Source of the DNA: Hybos culiciformis
Taxonomy: Eukaryota; Arthropoda; Insecta; Diptera; Hybotidae
NCBI GenBank assembly: GCA_964007475.1
Contig: OZ023273.1
Span: 61,213,834 to 61,277,833, forward strand
DNA: 64,000 nt
Direction: 5' to 3'
Positions 27,263 through 37,439 of this stretch are shown here, one piece after another (the first letter of the stretch is position 1; each line of letters starts with the position of its first letter). The position numbers and the translations under genes were made by a program. Below the pieces are notes generated by a model. The model saw only the letters and a list, made by a program, of their open reading frames with translations. It searched no databases and was not told where the DNA came from.

Positions 27263-27783
27263 GATCGTTATGTTGTATTTAGTGCTATAGAATTCAGATC
27301 ACTAAATGGAGTATTATATGCGTCAATACACATGCAATCATTTAGATGCATCTGCGTAAATAATGAAAACATTTAGATGCATCAGCGTATATAACGAAAA
27401 AATTTAGATGCACTGCGTAAATAATGAAAATCATTTAGATGTTTCGTTTTGAATATTACGTAATACCTAACAAACATAATATCTCTCACAATATTTCAAC
27501 ACAGCCAAATACAAAAAAAAAAAGAGAAAAAATGAGAAGAAAAAATATTCTCTCTTTGCAACTACCTCTCCCCTACGCATTAAAACAGTATATTGGATAT
27601 GTAAACAAAATTTGTTATACAACTCGTTCTGTATTTACACAAAAATACATTGACACTTGTCAATTTATATCACTCGACCTTCGGTCTCGTGATATAAGTA
27701 TTGACTCGTGTCAATGTATTTTTGTGTATACAGAACTCTTAATTAATAACAAATTTAGTTTACATATTCAATAATCTACTATT
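27263..27783 (+). mobile_element. Foldback element, copy 1 (left arm missing)
   Basis: It matches the copy at 31550-32140 almost base for base from GATCGTTATGTTG onward, in the same orientation, but lacks that copy's left inverted arm. It contains four ~31-bp direct repeats with the core ATTTAGATGCAT...GCGTAAATAATGAAAA (27335-27440). The right part folds back on itself: ACAAAAATACATTGACAC and its complement flank a loop containing CTCGACCTTCGGTCTCG. The right arm ends AATAATCTACTATT. There is no protein-coding capacity. Confidence 0.8.
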
Positions 27784-28180
27784 ATATTGAATTGAAAAAC
27801 ACAAAGAAAATAAGAAACTTATACAGTACATTTAAAATAGTAAATTTTCTGCATTTAAAAAACAATAACAAATTTATAACACAAAAAAAAACATAATAGT
27901 TATACCTATGGTACATTTATAAACACAAAATATATAAAAATGGTAGGTGTAACAACACTAAAGTATTTTTTTTAAATGAAATAATATTTTTATATGGATA
28001 AATAATACAAAAAAAAAAATGGAAACAAAAAATAATATATCTGTGGGGGGAATTTCAAGGTAACTCTAAATGTTAAGCCTAATCAGTTTACACATTATTT
28101 CATATGGGAATAAAATTATTTTTTTAAAATAACATTTAGAATCATGTACATAGTATTCAAATAATATAGAGGCTTATGTG

Positions 28181-28257
28181 TCGGCCGTCATGGTGTAGTG
28201 GTATTACCATTATCCTACGGCGTGTTCGGTCGTGGGTTCGATTCCCCCCTCGGACTG
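28181..28257 (+). repeat. tRNA-derived SINE head (degenerate tRNA)
   Basis: An A-box-like TGGTGTAGTGG (28191-28201) and a B box GGGTTCGATTC (28234-28244) sit at tRNA spacing and are followed by CTCGGACTGGAA. The acceptor stem does not pair properly and the T stem has a mismatch, so it is not a functional tRNA. The A/B boxes would allow internal RNA polymerase III initiation. The downstream body (to about 28330, TTTGTGTCAATTTTTC...) is probably the SINE tail. Elements with this start are common in insects (family knowledge). Confidence 0.65.
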
Positions 28258-29051
28258 GAATTTGTGTCAATTTTTCAAATTGTCTCACTTGAATTAAGTG
28301 TTTGTGTTGTTTTTTATGCTTTGTTTATAGCTACTTAATTTACCTATCTGAAAAAATGGTACCGTAAAAACCGATTTTCTATGTTATTATTCTATTTATA
28401 TTTAAGCAAATTTACTGAAAATGAAGATATTAATTTTATCTATTTTTCGTAAAAAGAATTTTTTAAAAATATTTTCAAATAATTAAGAAAATTTAATTTT
28501 TTTTTTTTTGCTATCTGAAAAATTTCATTACTTCACAAAATTATTTTTTTGTTTCTATTTCATTACGTTTCATTCCTATCTGAATTTTTTTTTTAGATAA
28601 CTTTTTTTGTATAAAAATTTTCACATCATTAAAAAAAAGAAATCAATTGTAATTTTAATTTCAAAAAAAAATTATATTTTTTTAATTAAAAAAATTAAAG
28701 TTAAACTTTCTAAATAAAAAAGAAAGATGAACCCATGCAGTTGATTTTTTGCTTTCAGGTAAGATTAGCTGTGAATAGGTTTGCGGAACATTCCTCTAAA
28801 AATTACTTTACGGTGGTAGCTATAAACAAGGCATTAGAGTCTTTTATATGGATTTTTTTTTTCACGATGTAATAGCAATAGAAAATACTTAAATCGTTGA
28901 TTGATTTTGCGCCTTAATAAAATATACCTAATCTAGACATATATATATTCTAGAATACGGAACAACTAAAAAAATCACATTATGGACACGCTCGATGAAG
29001 AAATTCATTTAATCTTTGAACGAATTTGACAATATGATTAACACTATAGGG

Positions 29052-30304
29052 CATACTTGGCCAAACTGCGGCTCGCGAGCCGCATGCGGCTCTCGTTCTT
29101 CCTCACTGCGGCTCTAGCCACGTTCGAAAAAATATTGTTTAAAATTGTTTTTAAAAAATACGATTTAAAAAAAAAGGGTTGGGGTCTTAATTCTGTATTG
29201 TATAATTCTGTATACCAAAATTCTGTTTAGCAAAATTCTGTATTAACAAAATTCTGTATTTCATAATTCTGTATAGAAAAAATTCTGTTTGACAAAATAC
29301 TGTATTGTAAAATTCTGTGTTGCAAAATTCTGTATTGCAAAATTCTGTATTTCAAAATTCTGTATTGGAAAAATAAAACAAGCGCGCATAATATTTAATT
29401 TTATTTTTCCAATACAGAAAATCTGTACGTAGATTTTTTTATGTAAATGTAAACTAAATTTAAATTCAATCAACCGATTTTTTTTTTGTTTTCAGTTAAA
29501 ATTAGCGAAAAATAATCGTTATCAAAACTTGACGAATTTTGATAAGAATAGGACAGCTACAGAGAATCAAAAAAAAATTATAGCACGGTACCTATTGTTA
29601 GAAAATTTTTTTGATATGATTTTTGTTATTATAATTTGTACATCATATTAAATTTATTGAATATTAAAAAAAGAGTTATCTAATTAACAAAATTTGTTAT
29701 ATATAAAAAAAGATAATAATTATCTCCGTTTTTAGTTTTTACTATAAGTGAATTTTGTCCATACAGAATTTTGATGTAGCAGAATTTTACTGTAGCAGAA
29801 TTTTGTCAAACAGAATTTTCTACATACAGAATTTATTCATAAAATTTTTTTCAATACAGAATTTTGCAATCCAGAATTTTTTGTTGTACAATATTTTGCA
29901 ACAAAGAATTTTGCAATACAGAATTTCGACACGATCCCAAAAAAAAACCGTTTTCTTATGTAATGTATTGGTTGTCATATAATTTTTTTATACATAAATA
30001 AACATATGCATGCGAATTTTTTTAAATAAATTATGAATGAATATAAAGATAAATGCGAAGAATGACAATAAAGAGAGTTTACATTTCGTCGGTCTCGTTT
30101 CTCCTATATTGTAGAAAAATTATAAAAAACTTAAATTTTAACCACACAAAGTACCAAAATGTACTAAAAAAAAAATTCAAATCCAGCAGTTTCGTGATTT
30201 TTGAATGAGACCGACGATATTTAAAACAATTTCTAATTGCGGCTCTCGACAATTCTGATTTTTGTAATTTCGGCTCCTGTCGGGATAAAGTCTGGCCACC
30301 CCTG
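29052..30304. mobile_element. Non-autonomous hAT-like transposon with mirrored CAGAATTTTG arrays
   Basis: The left end (CATACTTGGCCAAACTGCGG) and the reverse complement of the right end (CAGGGGTGGCCAGACTTT) are related terminal inverted repeats of a form known from hAT elements, followed by GCGGCTC-rich subterminal sequence at both ends. The flanks carry an 8-bp near-duplication, CTATAGGG (29044-29051) and CTATAAGG (30305-30312), the hAT target-site length. Inside lie about a dozen copies of an AAAATTCTGTATTGC-like unit (29186-29370), and the same unit in inverted orientation (29755-29935). No transposase frame is present. Confidence 0.75.
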
Positions 30305-30312
30305 CTATAAGG

Positions 30313-31549
30313 TAATATGATTAACTAATATGCTGAATTTTTTTTTAACATCTCCTGTCGTGGTCAACTCCAATTATGTGTTGTTTTATGCCTTTGGGTA
30401 TACTGGGACAGCAGCTAAATCAATTTTTGAAGTGAAAACGAAACGTTATCATCAAATTAATGGGTTTTACTGCCTTTGTCCCATTACCCCTTTGAAAAAA
30501 ATTGTACTTAATTAGGCATAACATAATTTGTTTAAAAAAAAATCAGATGAGGTTTATTTTATATTAACTAGACGGAGAATTATTATTTCCTTCAAATTGA
30601 TTTGAAAATATTATATATGAAATTACATTAAAATTTTAACGCTTGACTAGAAATTATTCCAGTAATTTTTCTTTTTCGATTTTCAAATTTTATTTCAATA
30701 TCCACTTAGGAAAATTTATTATTATTTTTTTTTTTTTTAATTACATATGAATTTTCTTTTTCTGATATTTTATTTATTTTTTTAAATTATCGCGAAGACG
30801 CGATATATTAAAAGCATTTCATTATTATTCAACTTTAATTTATAAACTAAAACCAGTTAAAAAAAAAAAAAAAGAGTTACTTAAACATTCCAGAAAAGCA
30901 AGAGAATTAAATATGGAAGTGGAAAACAAGTGTTAACGTTGAGAATTAAATTTTATATAACGAAGATTATTATAAATTGTATAAAGTTACATAAATGAAC
31001 AAATTTTTCATTTTTCTTGAATTATTTTTTTTTTTTACCATATATAAATAAAATTGTATATCAACGTAATGTTACTATTATTTTGTAATTAGAATTACCC
31101 TTATGATGTTATGTAATTTTTATTGTTATACTAACCCTAACCGTATATATACTACCATTAGGTACTCAATTGCATCAATTCTTTCATTGTTCATCCGAAT
31201 ATTTTCTAATATTTTTTGGCAATAACAAGAAACAGATCAATTTTTTCATTGGTGACGGAATGTTTAAAAAATTCTTTTACTCTTTTTACATTTGATTCTT
31301 AATATTCTACCAATACTTTCTTGCGTAACCAAAAGTTAAGCGAAATATAAATAGTAGTTAAGTTAGTTGGATACTACACGAAAAAGCGAAGAAATGTTCT
31401 CTTCAAACAGCAGTCATCTGAAGAATGTTCGAATAATTATTTGAAATTGTAACTTACTACATAATGCTGAAAAATATTTGCCTAATCATTTTACTATTTT
31501 TACAAAGTTCAACGGATATTTTGTTAATAAGATAAATAGTTTGGTTATT
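30313..31549. other. AT-rich non-coding spacer
   Basis: There is no gene or structured RNA that I can support. It separates the hAT-like element from the second foldback copy. Confidence 0.5.
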
Positions 31550-32140
31550 AATAGTAGATTATTGTTGTATATGTAAACTAAATTTGTTATTAATTAAGAG
31601 TTCTGTAGACACAAAAATACATTGACACGAGTCAATACTTATATCACGAGACCGGGATCGTTATGTTGTATTTAGTGCTATAGAATTTAGATCACTAAAT
31701 GGAGTATTATATGCGTCAATACACATGCAATCATTTAGATGCATCTGCGTAAATAATGAAAACATTTAGATGCATCAGCGTATATAATGAAAAAATTTAG
31801 ATGCATCAGCGTAAATAATGAAATCATTTAGATGTTTCGTATTGAATATTACGTAATACGTAAACAAACATAATATCTCTCACAATATTTCAATACAGCC
31901 AAATACAAAAAAAAAAAATGAGAAAAAATGAGAAGAAAAAATATTCTCTCTTTGCAACTACCTCTCCCCTACGCATTAAAATAGTATATTGGATATGTAA
32001 ACAAAATTTGTTATACAACTCGTTCTGTATTTACACAAAAATACATTGACACTTGTATTCACTCGTGTCAATGTATTTTTGTGTATACAGAACTCTTAAT
32101 TAATAACAAATTTAGTTTACATATACAATAATCTACTATT
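31550..32140 (+). mobile_element. Foldback element, copy 2 (full length)
   Basis: The left arm (31550-31653, starting AATAGTAGATTATTG) and the right arm (about 32045-32140, ending CAATAATCTACTATT) are long inverted repeats sharing TTAATTAAGAGTTCTGT and ACATTGACACGAGTCAAT. Between them is the same internal sequence as in copy 1, including four ~31-bp ATTTAGATGCAT repeats (31730-31835). No ORF is present. The organisation is that of a foldback or long-TIR MITE. Confidence 0.85.
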
Positions 32141-32829
32141 ATTCAACGTAATAAAAATTAGAAACCACAAGAAAAATATAATATATAATGTAACGTTATA
32201 TTGTATAATATTTGATATTGCTAAGAACTAGAATAAACATACTATCTTATGCAATAAATAATTACCTAATTAAAATTATGAATTCTGGTTATATTCTAGA
32301 TGTAGTTACTGATCCTAAATTTAAAATTACTTAGAATCATAATTCAAAAAAATCTGTGTTCAAGTATCATTTTCTAGCAAACTTTACATTAAAAAATTGT
32401 AGTAATTAATTATTTGTTTCATATAACGATAATCAAGTCTGAAGTAATATGTAAAGTAAAAGTATTTCATAGATTTATTGCTGTTGTAAATTACTGTTAT
32501 TATTATTATTAGAAATTCAAGCTAATCAATTTTTGCGATTATTAAAAAAAAATTCAATACAAAATTAAATTTTATACCTACCAAATAAAAAAGGAAAATT
32601 TTGTTTACTATCAAAACCGGTTCACTAGAAATGTTTTTATTCACTAAATTAGTTAACGTATTTGATAATAAATTGAATTTTAAAAAAATACATACATAAA
32701 TATAAAAGTAATTACAATAATTTTACAGAAACTACCCGAAATTTCAAACTTCAAAATAGTGAGTGGTCTTAATTTACTTAAATAAGTATTTACAAGTTCT
32801 TATTTACGTACTACAATATATTTTATTAA

Positions 32830-32960
32830 ATTTTCTTACGTCGTTTTTTTCTAAGTCTTCCTTCGTTTTTACTTAAGGATTTCGGTTAACAAAGATCATC
32901 CATTTTGCTTTTTTAATTTTAATCTTCTGTCTTCTTAATTTATAGACCTTCTGACTATCC
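32830..32960 (-). pseudogene. Decayed copy A of the small KNEGRL exon
   Basis: The minus strand reads SKNEGRLRKKRRKKI before a stop, parallel to copies B and C to the right, but an in-frame stop precedes it where the others read DLCTP. The surrounding DNA (32505-33130) is also duplicated at about 33292 onward. This indicates a segmental tandem duplication with the left copy decaying. Confidence 0.5.
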
Positions 32961-33937
32961 TTATACATATATTGAAAACAACTTCTTTATTTTAGAATTT
33001 TAACAATAGAGAAAATCACAATTAAATTTTTTATATAATAATTATACATACTTACTTTAGATTGGTTCAAAAACCAATTTTTTTCTGAAAATTGCCGCTA
33101 TAAACCTAATGTGTTCTCCTTAATAATATAATATAAAGTTATTTGCCACCTTATTGCATTCCAAGCAATATATAACTATTTAATTCTTTGATTTTTTTTT
33201 TACTTAAATTGTTTACTCTTACATTGTGCCATACAACATCATATAATATGGTATATTATAAATTACCAATATATACCTAGTCATAAATATTAGAAATTTA
33301 AGCTAATCAATTTTTGCAATGTTTTATTAACAAAAATTCTATACAAAATTATAAGTACCTAATAAAAAAAGAAAATGATTTTTAATACCAAAAACGTTTC
33401 ACTAGAAATATATAAGTTTTATTCACTACATTCGTTGATTTTTGACAATAAATTCATTTTAAAAATTAAGTAAGTACATAAATAATGAAAGTAACATAAA
33501 TAAATATAATAAAAAGATATAAAATATATATTTTAAAATTTTAAATAAAATTAATACGAGATTTTGCTTTAAATATAACACGAGTTTTTGTAATAATTAA
33601 CTGCTTATCTCTCACTTAACTGCTTATCTCTGCTTGTCTCTTGCATTAATATGGTATGGTTTTGCATCACATTTTTTAATCTTTCCTTAAATTTAATCTT
33701 TCCTTAAATCTTAATAATTTCCTTAAATCTTGGGTATCTGTATATATTTTATTCATTCTGTGCAGACATCTATTGTACATAACTTAAAAAAAAAATTTTT
33801 AATTTATTGAAAGCTCTCAAAAATATACATACCGAAATATTTTTAATTTCAAATTCCAAAATAGTGCTCTTGATGTCTTGATATGTATATTTACAAATAG
33901 TACCTACTTATGCACTATATATAACTTATATATTTTA

Positions 33938-34059
33938 TTAAATTTTCTTACGTTGTTGTTCTTTAAGTCTTCCTTCATTTTTAATTAAGGGTTGTGTTGG
34001 TGTACAAAGATCTAAAATGGGAATTTCATTTTCTGAATCTGTACCTCTTTGATCGCGGA
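33938..34059 (-). CDS. Small exon, copy B (IPILDLCTP...KNEGRL), unknown protein
   Basis: A minus-strand terminal-exon-like ORF. The acceptor (TTTTTTTCAG at 34060-34061) is followed by 39 codons and a stop (RDQRGTDSENEIPILDLCTP...KNEGRLKEQQRKKI). I do not recognise the family. The hydrophobic-acidic stretch IPILDL resembles a SUMO-interacting motif, and the basic C-terminus suggests a nuclear protein; both are inference. No upstream exon could be identified, so this may be a fragment carried by duplication. Confidence 0.4.
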
Positions 34060-34201
34060 CTGAAAAAAACATTTTAAGTTTATAGGTGTTTAAAAATTTA
34101 CCTGTCGAATTTTTTTTAATTTAAAATTCCAAAATAGTGCTCTTGATTGACTTAAATACGTTTTCACAAGAACCTACTTACGTATTATAATATATGTTTT
34201 A

Positions 34202-34318
34202 TTAAATTTTCTTACGTCGTTGTTCTCTAAGTCTTCCTTCATTTTTACTTAAGGGTTTTGGTGTACAAAGATCTATAAAAGGAATTTTTTTTTCTATGAT
34301 AATAACATCATCATCCAT
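34202..34318 (-). CDS. Small ORF, copy C (MDDDVIIIE...IDLCTP...KNEGRL), unknown
   Basis: An ATG at 34318 opens 38 codons ending KNEGRLREQRRKKI. The frame stays open further upstream (about 22 codons) to a stop. It is related to copy B (33938-34059): shared (I/L)DLCTP, KNEGRL and RKKI ending. It carries two hydrophobic-acidic patches, VIIIE and FIDL, of SUMO-interacting-motif type. The function is unknown; this could be a duplicated exon rather than a stand-alone gene. Confidence 0.35.
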   Translation of the reverse strand: MDDDVIIIEKKIPFIDLCTPKPLSKNEGRLREQRRKKI

Positions 34319-34704
34319 TTTGCTTTTGATTGTAATCTTCAGTAATTTACGAACCTTCTGGCTGTACTTAAATGTTGAAAACAACGAGGAATGAACTGAT
34401 TATAACTAAATTATTTTCAAAATTTTACCCATTGAATTTAAAATAAATTAACAAAAAAGAAATTACAATCACATCTCTTTTATATAATTATACATACATG
34501 ATACATATAACTTATATGATACATTAGACTGGTTCAAAAACAATTTTTACTTGCGTTCTATACAGATTCTGAAAAATTGCCCCTATAAACCTAATGTGTT
34601 TTCCTTAATGCTTTTTAATTCTTTGATTTTGTTTCTTCTATTATTGTGTATAGTGAAATAATCTGTTCTGTTTTTGAGTTGCACGACGCTTTTATTTTGG
34701 GTAA

Positions 34705-35640
34705 GACCAGTTGTACAATCTCTTTTTTATCAAATTAACCACTTGTACAATGTTGGACCAGTTGTACAAAATTCATTTTTATGAAATAAACCACTTTTAC
34801 AATTTTTGACCAGTTGTACAATCTAGGTTTCATCAAATTAACCACTTGCACAATTTTTGACCAATGTCTATGTTTTATCAAACTAACCACTGTTACAATT
34901 TTTGACCGGTTGCTATGTACAATCCTTATGGTAAAGTTGCGAAAAACGATGTTTTAATCCCCACAGCCCCGCAAAGACTTCCGAAAAAGCCTTTGCTTGC
35001 GAAGATATAGGTTAGTTGCGAAAAAGGAGGGTTTAATCCCTGCAGACCTCGCAGGGACACGTGAAACCGTATTTGCTCCCAGTCATTAGAGGATTAGGGG
35101 ATTCATAATGTATAATGTAATATAAGATGAATTATAAATTGTACAACTGATCAAAAATTGTACAAGTGGTTTATTCTATAAAATACAGATTGTACAACTG
35201 ATCAAAGAATTGTACAAGTGGTAAATTAAAAAAAAAAAAATTGTACAAGTGGCTAATTCGAAAAAATTGAGATTGTCCAACTGGTCTGCAAAAATGGTTT
35301 TTCTATGTAAAAGTGGTCAATTGTACAAGTGGATACTTTTTAATATTTCTACAATCCAAAAAACCAGATGTACAATTGAATTTAAAATTGTACAAGTGGT
35401 ATTTTGGACAGTGGTTCAAAAAATCGTACAACTGGCAAAGACTTTTTCGCGTGTCCCTGGGGGACTTCAGGGATTAAACATTAAAATTACTCTTTTTGCA
35501 ACTTAACCTCTAGCTACGCGACCAAAGTCCTTGTGAGAACAGGGATTAAAACCTTTTTCTTTTAACCAACTTAACCTACAAAACCAAAAATCATTTCAGG
35601 GATTATAAGTCCCTTTTTCGCAAATTTAAGTAAATTTTAG
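34705..35640. mobile_element. Element built of mirrored TTGTACAAGTGG and GCGAAAAAGG repeats
   Basis: The left array (34705-34925) has about four ~60-bp units of the type GACCAGTTGTACAAT...AACCACTTGTACAA. The right array (35138-35435) carries the same words in opposite orientation (ATTGTACAAGTGG, TTGTACAACTG). A second mirrored set lies inside and outside: GGTTAGTTGCGAAAAAGG...TTTAATCCCTGCAG (34930-35075) against CAGGGATTAAA...CTTTTTGCAACTTAACCT (35450-35640). There is no ORF of note. Terminal repeats and target duplications could not be defined, so the limits are approximate. Confidence 0.55.
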
Positions 35641-37439
35641 TATTATAGAAAGGGAATTATGTCCTCTTGTATAATGTATATTTTAGAGTTCCTAAATTGT
35701 TTTGAGACGTCCAAAATTTTGTTTGCAAAATTTTGTTGAGTTAAAATACCTATTCTAATTTTTTTTTACAATTCAATTAATAACGTTTTCCAAGCAATTC
35801 ATATAATTTCAATGCTTAAACTTTAACAAAATGCCGCAATAAAAATAAAAATATCATAAATACGTGCAAATTTTTTTTTATCATACGCTTTTCATATCAT
35901 AGTAACGATAGTTATAACAAGGGAATGAAAGGATTAATTTTTTTCTTCAAATGAGCGGAATATGATATCAAAAACTCTGACTATCTGTTGCATATCAATA
36001 GTATCAGTAATAAGTAAACATTGATCATTAATATATGTATGAAAAAAAATGTTTGGGAAAAAATACATATATAAGAACAAAATATAAAATAACACATAAA
36101 AACTGTTTTATTTATTTAATTTTTTATTATTACTTTCAATTTCTTTACAAAATATTGATAAACTATAAATAAAATTAAATATATTAAATGAATATATGAG
36201 ATACAATAAATTGTCATTATAAACAAATGAGTTTTCAAGTGAGAATTTTAACGATCTAATAAGTATACATTTAATAAGTGTAATAGCAGTATAAATTATG
36301 GCTAATTCGTAATGAACTAGGTGGGTTAGGTACAACGTTTGATTCATACAATAGTTTTATTATTTTTAGAGAACAAAATATTAGTCAAGTTCGTAGAATA
36401 TTGAATAAGATAATTTCGAGCACAAAAGCAAAACCACAATAATTTTTTTTTTTGTTTCATGTCTAAAAGAGTAGAAAGAGAGAAACGACGAAATAATCAC
36501 ATTTTATGAATTTTTAAATATGATTTAATTAGGATTATCTTAAAATTAAATGGATGGAGCTCGAGAATTACAATAATATAAATAATATATTAATAATATG
36601 TATATGGTTATTTTTTATTATCGAACTGCCAAATAAAATTCTACTATTGGGATTACAAACATGAAAAGAAATATTTATGTCTTTAAGACTTTATTTCGAT
36701 TCGAAAATTATTAAAAATGTTCGCTGTAATAAATTAATTACTTTTTTAAATACATATTTGACCCAGTTGCTACAAATTGATTAGTTTTAGGATTTTAAAA
36801 AAAAAAATAGAAACGCAATACATTGAACATTTTATTTTACGTAAAATAGTACCTATATGTTTATAAATTATAAAATTGTTTTATATAAAACAGGTTAAAT
36901 TAATATTCATTTCACAAATTGTAGAAGTATCTGAAAATAAAAAACCTAAATTTTTTATACAAGCTTTCGCTTTTTTAAACTGTTTAAAACTGTTAAAATA
37001 GAAATTAATTTTCTATAATATTTTTAATTCGAAGCAAACTTCACTCAAATATTGAAAATTATTGGTTGAAAAAATTATATGTTATAATCTATTACGTATA
37101 TTGTTATAATGTATGTAAAATATATTCTATTTTCTAAGAAATAGATTTATTTAAGAAAGAATTGAATGGTAAATTTTTGCATCCACTGAAAATAATATTA
37201 AATACAGACAAAACTGTTATTTATTAAAAAGCTTATTGATATAAATGTTAGATAATCGTTAAATAAATATTACTATTCACTTATTTTTCTTCTGAAAGTT
37301 AGCCTTTTATTTTTTATTTTTTCACAGTTGGAAATTGAAATATTTGATAAATAATTTAGCATAATGTGATATTATCGATGAGTTATAAAAATTAATTAAA
37401 AATGTTACTTTTAGTGAAATGTTCTAGAATTACAAATTA
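35641..37439. other. AT-rich spacer at the 3' side of LMBR1
   Basis: No credible coding exon is present (36108-36347 on the minus strand is low-complexity). AATAAA-type signals on the minus strand at about 37305-37320 may serve as LMBR1 poly(A) signals. Confidence 0.45.

Noticed and set aside
28181..28257. Functional tRNA gene
   Set aside because: A and B boxes are present, but the acceptor stem does not pair and the T stem has a mismatch. It fits a SINE head better.
29186..29370. CRISPR-like array of regular short repeats
   Set aside because: The genome is eukaryotic, the units are degenerate with no unique spacers, and an inverted partner array lies in the same transposon.
36108..36347. 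79-codon minus-strand ORF
   Set aside because: Composition is rich in N, I, Y, L and K as expected from AT-rich non-coding DNA; no splice sites or family match.
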